A stretch of 64,000 bases of DNA, taken from the NCBI RefSeq assembly GCF_001949145.1, contig NW_019091534.1:247456-311455 (forward strand). The letters run 5' to 3'. Source of the stretch: Acanthaster planci (Eukaryota; Echinodermata; Asteroidea; Valvatida; Acanthasteridae). The stretch's first letter is position 1, and each line of letters begins with the position of its first letter. The notes beneath the pieces were generated by a model that worked only from the letters and a program-made list of their open reading frames with translations, ran no database searches and was not told the DNA's origin. Below are positions 1 through 10,291 of this stretch, piece after piece. The position numbers and the translations under genes are program-made.

Positions 1-410
1 AACGCCAGGGTTAACTCACTTCGAGTTTAAAAGAATAAATCAGCTAAACGACTACCGTGTTTTAAGTGCATTCTTGCAGCCAACAGTTTGTATGAACTTA
101 TCTCAACTCGAACACAATTGTCTCTACATAGCTTGCTGACATTTGGAACGAAGAAGGAAAAGATTTGAGTAATATTTTGGGGGTTTTCATGTCAGTCTAT
201 ATTTGATCCCATTCCCCAAATCAACTTGTTTAAATCTTGTTTCCCATCACTGACAGGCTGTTCATTTATAGCTAAGGGATCAACCTGAGAAGAGACCAGC
301 TTCTGTTGCACCTTTCAACACAGGATGTACTATGTGCGACTGACACTGCGTTATAAAGTGTTAAATTAGTCTCTAACTTCCTTTCTTTCTTTCTTTTTTG
401 CCACCATCAG
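1..410 (+). other. Intron of the M13 peptidase gene (5' part outside window)
   Basis: This stretch precedes the acceptor at 409-410 and ends in a C/T-rich tract (CTTTCTTTCTTTC). No exon is visible in it. The donor must lie upstream of the window. Confidence 0.8.
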
Positions 411-646
411 ATAAACGGGGAAACCACTCTGTATGAGAATTTCGCGGACAACGGCGGACTAAAGATTGCCTACCTGGCCTTTCAGAGATGGCGGAGGAAC
501 AGTGCGGACGATCTGTCACTGCCGCTGAACTTGACGGCATCCCAGGAATTCTTCCTGGGAATGGGCCAAGCTTGGTGCAGTTACTATACACCAGAAGCCG
601 CTAAGATCTACTTAGACAGGGGCTACCATTCGCCCGAGAAGTACAG
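411..646 (+). CDS. ECE/neprilysin-like (M13) metallopeptidase, penultimate exon
   Basis: This internal coding exon reads INGETTLYENFADNGG... and ends ...GYHSPEKYR. It encodes part of the catalytic domain of an M13 zinc endopeptidase, a type II membrane ectoenzyme that cleaves small peptides. The YENFADNGG stretch is the family's ENxADxGG motif, with the Glu that is the third zinc ligand and the following Asp. HSP-x-x-(F/Y)-R carries the substrate/transition-state His and Arg known from neprilysin. The HExxH exon lies upstream of the window. A polypyrimidine tract and CAG precede base 411, and GTATGT follows base 646. The last Arg codon is split AG|G and completed by the exon at 2170. Frame, splice sites and family match all agree, so confidence is high. 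Neprilysin versus ECE cannot be fixed from this exon alone. Confidence 0.93.
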
Positions 647-2169
647 GTATGTGTGTGTCGACTTAGCCTGATAAACTTCTGATTTTTGAAGATGCGTCAG
701 TGGTGGCTACCCTTTAATTTGTCACAAAATACTGCGAAAAAGACGCCAAACCAGACCCACCGTCATCTCTCAGAGAGTCATGATTACGTGTACTTTCTTC
801 CTGCACGCGTGGGAATGTTGACCTATCGGGTCGCCATTTGAAAAAAATCCAGTGTCCTGGCATATAGCGCCAGCAGTGCCGCTGGACAGAAAGGTGGGCA
901 CCAGTTAAGCCACTGAGTATGGTCACAATCTAATAGGTTCACGCTGTCAATGACTAGACTGAAAGAAGCTTGTTTTCCAATGTCATCCTGAAAAGCAAGG
1001 AACATTAAAATCTTGCCAGTAAAATGCCGAAACCGAAAGTGAAATTCTTAAATCTCAACATCTCGTTGGCACCTGCAGGACTCTCAAACCTTTCTTTATT
1101 CAAACCAAGATGAAGGGCTGATGATTCATGGCGGAATAATTTCCACCACAAGGTAAATCAAGGGGTCTCTTACTTCCAAACACTCGGTGGCGCACTGTCC
1201 ACTGCATCGCCCCTCTGTTTTAAATTACTGAGACGCTCAGACGCGTGTGCGGATATCGCTGCTTTTCAAACTTCAGCAACAGGGAAAGTCAACCTCCCCC
1301 CCCCACATACACACCATCTCCCACTATCCGAGCAAGTCATCCCCCATTCCACCAAATCCTGCCACAAATTTACGCAACTGCAGGTTGGTCCCATCCCTTT
1401 TTACCGTGACAGTCTAATAACAGACTGAAACGAAGCCCAGAGCACAGAGAATAATTTGGATAGCATTGCTCCTCCCCACCCTTTTAATCGATAGACCAGT
1501 TCACAGTGATTTAAGAGTGTTTTCTGAAGACGGCACTGAACAAACGCAGACGATGAGTGAAAATGACGTTGGCATTTGTGCCCCTGTACATTTTCAATGT
1601 GTCGTTCAAGCGTTTTGCCTCCACATGCCATTTGTGCGCATGTGCACATAAATTAGAATTTATTGGTGAACCTATGAATGGGCAGACATTTCAGGATGCA
1701 CGACCTACTTTTGTCTAGCACTTATCGAGTAGGGAGCAGTAGTGTATAGGGGGAATTGGGCCTTGAGCCCTCCCCCAAGTTTTCCTTTTTTTCTCTCTCT
1801 TTTTTGGAAAATAATGATACAAAACACCTTCATTTTCAAGTACTACCTCTGATATAGCCAGACCTCCCAGTCCTAATGGTGCAATGGGGGGGGGGGCTTC
1901 AGCATCGTGAGTTATTTTGAGGGGTAAATTTTGGTCCGAGCCCCTATCAGTGTACAAATCCAAATTGTGCTTCAGGTACAGAGTTCATCCAAACAACTAC
2001 AAGGATCAACAGTTCCGTGTGCGCTGACACGTTCCCGTGACATTTTCGGCAGGCAGCCTTGAGTCTAATACGGCAGACTGCAAAGGACTTTAAGAGATGT
2101 GAGGTCGAGCGATATGGATTTTTATTAATTCTCACCCTCCGTAATTTGGCCTGTCATCCTCTTGATTAG
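647..2169 (+). other. Last intron of the M13 peptidase gene
   Basis: It starts GTATGTGTG and ends TTGATTAG. Short open frames on both strands have no recognisable domains. It contains homopolymer runs (C-run near 1297, G-run near 1887) and no mobile element that I could recognise. Confidence 0.85.
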
Positions 2170-2269
2170 GGTCATCGGGTCGTTGTCCAACCTGCCAGCC
2201 TTCAGCGAGGCGTTCCAATGTCCCATCGGAAGTCCCATGAATCCTGCCGTGAAGTGTGAGGTGTGGTGA
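2170..2269 (+). CDS. ECE/neprilysin-like (M13) metallopeptidase, last exon
   Basis: The terminal exon follows the acceptor TTGATTAG. Its first G completes the Arg codon of the exon ending at 646. It then reads [15 protein letters not shown], continues [17 protein letters not shown] and stops at TGA 2267-2269. The C-terminal Cys-x-Val-Trp is the hallmark end of M13 peptidases, where the Cys pairs with an N-terminal Cys. The wording GSLSN..FSE.F and CP.GSPMNP..KCEVW is closer to endothelin-converting enzymes than to neprilysin, which is knowledge-based rather than a computed comparison. The exon is only about 33 codons and has no ATG. The enclosed intron (647-2169) is 1523 bp and shows no other coding signal. 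Confidence 0.92.
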
Positions 2270-2433
2270 TTCCCGTGTGGTGAGCGAGCGGCCATATTTA
2301 CCAACCACTTCGAACAGCATTTAATTAATTACAGCTATAAGTGCATTTCTGATTCGCTGTTATTTTGACACTATTCACTTTCCAGCGCTTGTAGATGATA
2401 TTTTCATTTTCAAATATGTTTTGCTGTTATTTG

Positions 2434-2439
2434 ATTAAA
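2434..2439 (+). promoter_or_regulatory. Possible poly(A) signal of the M13 gene (ATTAAA)
   Basis: ATTAAA lies about 165 bp after the stop codon, followed by a T/G-rich stretch. An AATAAA at 4327-4332 is a distal alternative. The choice is an inference without transcript data. Confidence 0.3.
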
Positions 2440-5400
2440 TTCAGCCACAAAAGTTTGCTGGACACCTGTATTCTTAGAACGTGTTGAAAAAGAGGTTTAT
2501 ACCTTTTTTAATTTGATGTAAAATCGTGTGCCTTACATGTGCGACACTTTTGAAGACAAAAACTTTTGAAGGTATAAACGCTTTGCATCAAAATTAACAA
2601 CATCATCATTAGTATTAATGTTCATCAGAATTGGAATTTGAACAAAACTAGGAATACTAAGACGTCAGTGGAATTTTTTACCCATTGGAACAAACCTACA
2701 AATCCAAATATTGTTGTCCATATTTTATTTCAAAAACCCTCAAAATAATATTCGGTGTTAAAAAAAGGAGAGCCTAGCTCACATATACCGACATGACAGC
2801 ACACAAGATGTCGAGACGCAAACAGTGGCGGACGACTAACGAGCGTGACGTCACTCCATCAACATGGCGTCCGAAACTCCCAACGTTTTATTACAACATG
2901 CCTTCCTACTGGTTGTACCAGGTTTGAGAAACAAACTGGTACTCCAGTTCGATGGTCTTCGTTTTAGAGGCTGATGCTTTGATGACAATAATTGAACTGC
3001 CATGTTTTAGTCGGGACCAGGAGGAAATAAGCAAAAAAAAAAGAGGTACTGATACTAAGGGGGGAAAGAGGCATCCCAAACGTGTTTGTGTGGTCCTACT
3101 CTGGCGACTCACACAGAGAATCAGCACAGTTGAACACGATTCAGATTTTTATCGGTTTTTTATCTCGTCTGTGGTTGTGCCAGTCGCGAAAAAAAGGTCC
3201 CCGTGTGTTTGTCTACCATCGGGGACTGTTGAGCGTTACTGTGTGCGTCCATTTACGTCGATATGGAAACTATACAGGCTTTACAACTTGGTTGCTTGAT
3301 TTACCGTTTGTCTCAAAACTTTACTCTGTAGTGGCCTTGACTAGACTCAGTAAGGGGGAATTGTGACTGTCAATGCCGATGACCTTGTACTCTACCATAA
3401 TCAGGACATGTATGGCGTAAGTTTTCGCTGTCCATGTGCAAGTATGACAAAGGGGTAGCCTAAAATATCAGATGTGGCATATCGATCTACGGCCTAAGAA
3501 TGATCTAGGGCCAAGACTGCGTTCATAAGGACTACTAACAGACATTTCACAGAGCTTCTAAGGGGTTCAAAAGGAGAAATAGGAAGAATACACTCCTCCT
3601 GGATTGTTTGACTGGAGAATCTGCCGTAATGGGATGCACAACGCGCATTATGACGTCAAACTGTACCCACGACAGACACGAAGATGGCTTTGCGCGGTTC
3701 AGCCAAAAAAAAAACCAAACAAACAAAGAAAGTTGACGTATTATGTTTGTGGCTAATATGATTTTTGAAAACAGCTGGATATTGGAAAGTTGCACATCGG
3801 ACTGAAGTGTCGCCTGCTCCCCTTATTGTCCTCGGTCGCATGTCATCAGAGAATTTCAGGCCTTGTAATCAACCTGTGCTGGTGAAAATTGGAGACGTAG
3901 GAAACGATAACGCTCACACAATCGGGCCGATTTTAAGTTCATGATTGGCTACAATTGACACTTTTGTTGTAAGACAACAGCACCAACGACAGCGTCAATA
4001 TTGTTGGTCACCATCATAGCCCTTTTCCGATTTCTAAAGGACAGTTTTTATCAGTCTAATTCGCCGAAAAACATGTACGCCCTGAAATATCGTTCTGTTC
4101 CTACAAGGAGTCACTGTATTTGAATGAGGAATGTGGTAGCAATCGAATCACATGAGATTTTCAGACCGTTCATGTTGTAAATCCGGTCAGGGCTCAATAT
4201 CCCAATGATTGTTTGGCATATTCAGTGGACTCAGTCGATTCATGTCGTCATATAAAACCAGTGTCGCGTTACATTCCTGAATTATAGTATGATTAAACAA
4301 AAAAATATATATACGGCAACTGTAAAAATAAAAACAATTCTCTATATGTAAACAAACTGTCTGTCTATTGTGGTTCTGTCATGTGGTATCTGAGTCTATT
4401 TGTCATTTCACGTCTGTTGTATATTTAAAACGTCTTTTTATTTCAATGTTTATGCATTGGTCATTGCTTGGTCCATGGAGGAAAAAGATACACGCTGTCT
4501 AATACTGCATTACTCGTCATTGTGACATCATATCGGAAAAGTGAGATAATCTTGGCAGACGAGATATACCCAGTATATGCATGAAAGTTCGATAATTTGG
4601 GACACCTCGGAAATCTTCAACATGACGCGTTTCAACAGTTTCCCTTTTCTGGGTACACATCCAATGCTTTGGAAGAATAAGATGAGTGCCTACCGTGTAC
4701 AAGCCCGAGATATTTGAACTAGAGATGGTAGATATTGTCGGATATCTCTAAGGAAGATTGACAGATCTGTTGAACTTTCAGGAGACAAGCAACACTTGCG
4801 TAAACAATTTCAGGGTTACTCCAGTAACGTTTTTAACGAGGCACATGACCTGCCTATCGAGACGAATAGGAACCATCTGTTATTTTGCATGAACTTTTGA
4901 AAGACTGGTGACTCTTTGAAGCACCTATATTTTCTCGATCGGACAATGCAACGACAGCCATACAACCATTAGCTTCCACTCTCTTCTTCGCTACAGGACT
5001 GACTGCTGACATCAAACCTCTTTGCGGCTGTGAGAGTGTTGAGATGTATCGCAAGACTGCAGACAGTATCTCCCCTCTCAATACCTCTTCATGTCAGCTT
5101 TTTTGTTGACTTGACATTAGTCACATTTGACCTGTGACCATTAAATGTGACGTTTGCCGCCAACCTCATTTACTGTTTTCACTAGTCTTGCCGAACCTAT
5201 ATATGAATAATTACCATTTGACACGGCCAAAATTTGAAGTTTGACGCGGGTCTAACTCCTCAATTCCTCTCATTTCCTTGAAGATATTCTTCCCTCCTGG
5301 AATTGTGTTTCAACTAACAGGATATCAAAATCCTAGATTCCGGTTATTCAGGCCTGTGTTTCTAGGATGATAACATTATTTTCTTGTCAACCGTTATCTT

Positions 5401-5465
5401 GGATTGACACACCTGCTTGTTTAAATGTTTAACTACTGTGGCTGCGGTAATGTTAACGTTAATGT

Positions 5466-5574
5466 TTGGTTGAATGCAGCCGAATGATCGGTTGGGCGCA
5501 GCCGATTGATCGGTTGGGGTGGCCGAATGATCGGTTGGGAGCAGCCGAATAATCGGTTGGGTGCAGCCGAACGA
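5466..5574. repeat. Short minisatellite, about 22-bp unit, 4-5 degenerate copies
   Basis: Tandem units of 20-23 bp share GCAGCCGAATGATCGGTTGG with single-base changes and small length differences. The array sits alone in spacer DNA, has no dyad symmetry linking the copies, and is transcribed from no obvious gene. Confidence 0.85.
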
Positions 5575-8531
5575 CGCATGACGCCTATGGTGAAGCTGTG
5601 CATGCATAAACGTAGAATTAAGCAAATATATTTTATTGGAGCATTTGATTACAGTATAGAGTAGTCTGTGAAATGACACATGAGATTTTGTGGACTTGGA
5701 AAATGGTAGTAAAGTGAAGCGCTTACGTGCTAGTTGACCTAAGGGAACGTTTAACCCACGGAACATACGGTTATGAAGGTACTTTGTATTATCGGTAATG
5801 AAAAAATAAAGATCTCCGTAAACAAAAGGACTAATATCTAACCAACAGTGACTGACTTTGGTCAAATTTGAGTAATATTTGACTTGTATCTTAGACAAAT
5901 AAATATTAGTCATTGGAATGTCTGGCTAATTCTAATTAGTCATTGGCCGGTCTGACTAATTCAAATTGGTCATTTTAGATAATAAGCTGGACTAAATTTA
6001 TCAGTCAAAATGACTTATATTTGCTTACAGTGGTTATACAAATTGCATTGTTATAAACATAACGCTGTTTTTAACATTGCTGTTTCTAATATGTTTTCGA
6101 TTGTACTGGTATGATTTTTCTCTTGGGGGGGTGGCTTCTGTGCTAAGTGATCAGCACGAGGCTTAAAGAGACTATTTGGGGATATGTTGGACAACCAGGC
6201 GGGTCTTCGTTGACCGCATGCGTGCCTGCGCTGAAATGCCAAGAAGCTTTCCTCGGGCTGTTTTGGATCGTATTTTGTCCTTTCGTTGTCGTGTATGTTC
6301 CCCAACACCGATGAAACGTGAAGAGAGGATTAACCATGGAACCATCGAGCACCACTGGCGCCGTTGTGCAAGGACCACAGTAGTAGGCTACAAATAAATG
6401 TACGCCACATTAAAGGTACATCCCGCCATATGTCACTTGTGAAGTTGTTTGAGGCAACCAGGGTGTTCAAAATCCAAGGAAGGGTGCTCTACATCTAACC
6501 CTATGAAGTCTCAGCTTCCAAAGGAAAATAAAAGGAAGAGTCTAGGATCAAATCAAACGTTGCAGCGCCATGCTTTTAATTGCATCAGAATTCGGCGTCC
6601 GGGGCACACTCCAATTCAGCCAACAGCTACGCTTTGCTGCGAACTGCACGGACAAAATTTGCCCATTCAGTTCGGGGGACGTGCGCTTGTGCATCGTGAC
6701 AACGCTTGCTTGCTTGCTTCGTCGACTTCGAACGAATTACTAACGGCATTTCCCGAGAAATGCTTCTTCGGACATATCATCAGAAAAGGCCTTCTCTCTT
6801 TGCTTTCTTTAAAATGGCAACTTGTCTGAAAGAATTATTCCATAGCAAGCTTAGTCATCTTTCAACAAAGCGTGCCTTTTAAATAAAAACATTCGTCAGT
6901 TTCTTCAGCCAAATGTGGGACTGTTTAAGTCACCTTCCCATGATCTTTTGTGTTTCTAGGTTAATGTCTATCTGCATCCGAATCCATGTTCCGTTTAGTA
7001 GATGTGCAGGCACGAAGCACACTTTAAACGCTCCATGACCGTGCAGACTCGTGCTGACCTACATGGGCTCGCTATGATTTTGTCCAAGCGCCTTTGGCCT
7101 ACGCGTTGAACCCGTAGGTCAGCGAGGCCGTTCCCCAACGATTCTAAGACGATCGGAATAAAGTCATGCCCGAGGTATAAACGTGAGGTATAAACTCCGA
7201 AACACGCTTCAAGAGCAGTTACAGAATCCCGTATGAAACATCAAAAAAGATCCTGTCCCCCTCAATGAATATGGTTTCTAAATATTCGCATACAACTGTA
7301 AACAAAGATTGGAAATTTGAGATTTGTGAGAATTTAAAAGAAACAGTCAGGTTTTGGGGCCGTTTGGATAAAATACTTGTTATGTTTTACATTTCATTTA
7401 GGTTTATTGTCAATAAATTTTGGTAAGACAAACTTTGGGTTATACCAATAATTTAGCCATTTTCATTTAATGAGGTACCTATGTAAAACACTATGGGGCC
7501 GTTTTCCCCATTCTTACCCTACACTTGGGGTAAAAAGGGGGTCAGTGATATGAAATTTTAAATATGCTTATTACTATGGCAATGACTGCTGGACGTATGC
7601 TACTGATCCACAATACATTAAATACAGTTAAGGTAACACACGTTTCATTTTGAATGTCTGTAATGTACACTTTAAATATTATTGGCTATGAGGGTTTGGG
7701 GTAACGTTATATCCCAATCTCCTAAGCTTTTAATTTATTTTTATTTTTAACCAGATAAACTCTTTTCTATCAAAACCGTGTGGCACAACTGTTATCGTTA
7801 TTGCAAAAATTACTATCTCAAAATGATGTTGCCGAATGAACACCATCATTGTGATTCACGCGTAGGTGCGTCGGTGTATTCCTTGGTGTCTCACAACCTT
7901 AAGCTTATTCAAGCCAGAAATGTGTTTCTATTAGTGTATTTCGCAACTAAGACAATCCAAATAGATCCAAGTAACCTGACACATCACTCGATAGATATTA
8001 TCCCATCTGTTGTACGGGTTGCTATCGAAAAACCTTCCTGCTGAAAATAACCACATTGATGCGTAAAACGTATTGCGTCACCAAGTGTGACGCTACCGAT
8101 TTTGTTGATAATGTCACTACCATAATGTCATAATGCCACCTTGCAGAAATACTCGCGATAATCCCTTGGTAAGTTTCCTGGAGTTTGCCAAAATAGATCG
8201 TGAGGGGTAGATTCCATTGTTTGCAGTTTTCTGTCCCTGGGTATGTTTCCAAGTATAAAACATGTTTTACCATGTTCTATGACGCATATCCAGAATGATC
8301 GTTAAAAAAATACCCAAGCAATTCACATCATATTGATAAGTATGGAGCGCAGGCCACTGTAATGATACTTATAAGCATTACTGGATTTTAAGTTATATAT
8401 TTCCTTACATCTTGATCTTTGTTCTTCTATAGTCACTGTTCTTTTGTTAGGTGAAATATACATCAAAATCGAACTCTCATCCATGATATTGTTCGACTGG
8501 AGCATAGGGTTTTAAATGGCGACAACTTTCT

Positions 8532-8537
8532 TTTATT
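8532..8537 (-). promoter_or_regulatory. Possible poly(A) signal of the GPCR gene
   Basis: AATAAA on the minus strand, 16 bp past the stop codon. That is unusually close, so a more distal signal may be used instead. Confidence 0.25.
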
Positions 8538-8552
8538 TGCCTGAGTGCAAGT

Positions 8553-9728
8553 TCATGTCCGGAATCGCCGTCTAAAGGACGATCGGATATGCCTTGAGAG
8601 GCGTCTGAATTGTTTGCCATAGAATGTCCTGATGCGGCGCTGGGTGGCAGCATACAGTATTGGGTCCAGGCAGGAATTGAAAAGTCTAAGAAGGTGGAAC
8701 GTTGTGAACAGGTTGGGACTGTTGCAGGATGGACATAAGGTTACCACAAACAAGAAGTATATGCAGTAAGGCATGTAGCAGACCGCCAGCGCCGCTACCA
8801 GACAGATGACCGTGATGATGGGCCGGACGTAGCGACTCCTCAGCAGCTGGGACGGGCTGTCAGTGTCCGGGGAGTAGACAGGCGGGATTAGCCGAGTCAC
8901 GCCGTTGTCTTCCCTGTGCGCGGTACAGGTAGAAGGCTCGTTGGACTCACTGAGGGACGTAGGGGAAAGAAACTCGGTTGACGGCTGCCGGGGCGTCGTC
9001 GCTTGGGCCCACCGTACCTGGGCGCTGACTGTCCGTGGACCTACACGCCGGTGACCTTTCAGTTTTCTCCTCAGCAACACTAGGAACCGCACGCTGCAGC
9101 CCGTCACGAAGCTGAAGGGTATCAGGGCGTAAACGATGTTGGAAAACTGCTGAAACTGCAGATTGGACTTACTCGGAGATGTACATGCCCGGGTGAAGTC
9201 GGTGTCGTCGACGGGAGCGACGTCCCAAAGTATGTTTTCTGTCGTGCAAAGCACCGCAGTGAGAAGCCAACACAAGGCGATAGTTAGGCGGACCCTGCGC
9301 CGCGTCTGGATAGCCAGGTACCGCGGATAGTCGCGGGAGATGAGCAGGTAGCGGTCCAGGCAAATAGCCGCAACAAGGAGAGGCCCAAGCGGCACAATCA
9401 GATCCCCCACGCTGATGACGAAGCGACAACCCAGCTCCCCAAGGGTCCAGGAGACAAAAAAGGTGCTCAGGGTTATCGAGGTGATGACGAACCCCACACA
9501 CAGGTCTGAGCAAGACAGGGCGAGTATCAGCAGGTTGCTAGGCTTGTCCCGAAGCCCACTGTCACAGATGAACGCCACAATGGTGGCCCCGTTGCCGAAC
9601 ACAGCCACAAAGGCGGCAAACGACAACGACACACACTGCACCACGAACACCGCCAAGCCGCCCTCGGCGTCTTCCTGGGCTCGGTTATCTGCAAGCTCGC
9701 TTGTTGAGTTCCCATACATGCCCGTCAT
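8553..9728 (-). CDS. Intronless rhodopsin-class GPCR, orphan, amine-receptor-like
   Basis: A 391-residue plasma-membrane receptor in one exon. The N-terminus is short with one N-glycosylation site (N7-S-T). Class A landmarks: N46 (1.50), D75 (2.50), C101 (3.25) with C182 in extracellular loop 2, DRY at 125-127, W154 (4.50), P204 (5.50), P320 (6.50) and DPILY at 355-359. Loop 3 is long (about 221-300) and Ser/Thr/Pro-rich. The tail is short, basic and lacks a palmitoylation Cys. TM1-TM2 wording (D-x-LR...NLLILALS-x-SD) recalls histamine/muscarinic-type receptors. However, position 3.32 is Gly, with the Asp at 3.33, and the 6.48 toggle Trp is Tyr, so amine binding should not be assumed. Coding GC is clearly higher than in the flanks. 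The start is at 9726-9728; M4 is an alternative. Ligand and G protein are unknown. Confidence 0.93.
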   Translation of the reverse strand: MTGMYGNSTSELADNRAQEDAEGGLAVFVVQCVSLSFAAFVAVFGNGATIVAFICDSGLRDKPSNLLILALSCSDLCVGFVITSITLSTFFVSWTLGELGCRFVISVGDLIVPLGPLLVAAICLDRYLLISRDYPRYLAIQTRRRVRLTIALCWLLTAVLCTTENILWDVAPVDDTDFTRACTSPSKSNLQFQQFSNIVYALIPFSFVTGCSVRFLVLLRRKLKGHRRVGPRTVSAQVRWAQATTPRQPSTEFLSPTSLSESNEPSTCTAHREDNGVTRLIPPVYSPDTDSPSQLLRSRYVRPIITVICLVAALAVCYMPYCIYFLFVVTLCPSCNSPNLFTTFHLLRLFNSCLDPILYAATQRRIRTFYGKQFRRLSRHIRSSFRRRFRT

Positions 9729-10128
9729 TTCCGTGCAAGGCAGACTTCACAGTCTTGCCTAACCACCTCAGCTTTCGTCTCTGGCGCACACCGTGCATCC
9801 AACGCGCCCGACTTACAAAGCCCAGGGCAATAACGAGGATATTATCAAAGATGCAAAGGTGAACTTTAATCACTGTACGGCTGTTTCCCGCGCAGTCTAT
9901 CGCCAAGCTCGTTCAGGCGCGTTAAACATTGACATCGGGTAAGCAATTCACGTACACTGTCCAAAATCGTCTGTATCTGCATGTTGATTTTTGTCTGCAC
10001 TAATCGATACAGCTGGGATGCTTGTCAAAGAATTGAACAACATGTGATGTTAAATCGAAAACTAATAACTGTAAGTTGTGATTGAAACAATGACCGAAAC
10101 AACACATCCGCGATAGTTGGTAAACACC

Positions 10129-10291
10129 CAGGTTTCACAATTAGGCTGACAATACGGCCGTTTCGCGTTGGCCAATCACAATGCGCGAAATTTGTCCGCC
10201 TTATGCGCGTCTGCAAAGGGTCGACAAATTTCGCGCGTTATGATTGGCCAACGCCTTGCAAACCCTTGGTGGCGCACTATTGTGAATCGCC
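10129..10291. mobile_element. Palindromic MITE-like repeat, family 1, copy 1
   Basis: Near-perfect inverted arms at 10165-10196 and 10223-10254 (32 bp each, two mismatches, 26-bp loop), sharing GCGTTGGCCAATCA and GCGAAATTTGTC. The outer part of the right side (TTGTGAATCGCCC) matches the ends of the copies at 13230 and 23073. The left outer end is more eroded. It has no ORF, so it would be non-autonomous. Confidence 0.75.

Larger units (their letters stand above)
2270..8552. other. Intergenic region between the M13 gene and the GPCR gene
   Basis: The first part is 3' UTR of the M13 gene. The rest is AT-rich spacer. Open frames such as those near 2952-3299 or 6449-6829 are low-complexity or lack any family resemblance. 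The only clear structure is the small tandem repeat at 5466-5574, plus a short inverted repeat near 7051-7121 (GCTGACCTAC / GTAGGTCAGC). Confidence 0.7.

Noticed and set aside
9169-9513. Antisense and alternate-frame ORFs over the GPCR and SLC10 genes
   Set aside because: They are shadows of GC-rich coding sequence on the true strand.
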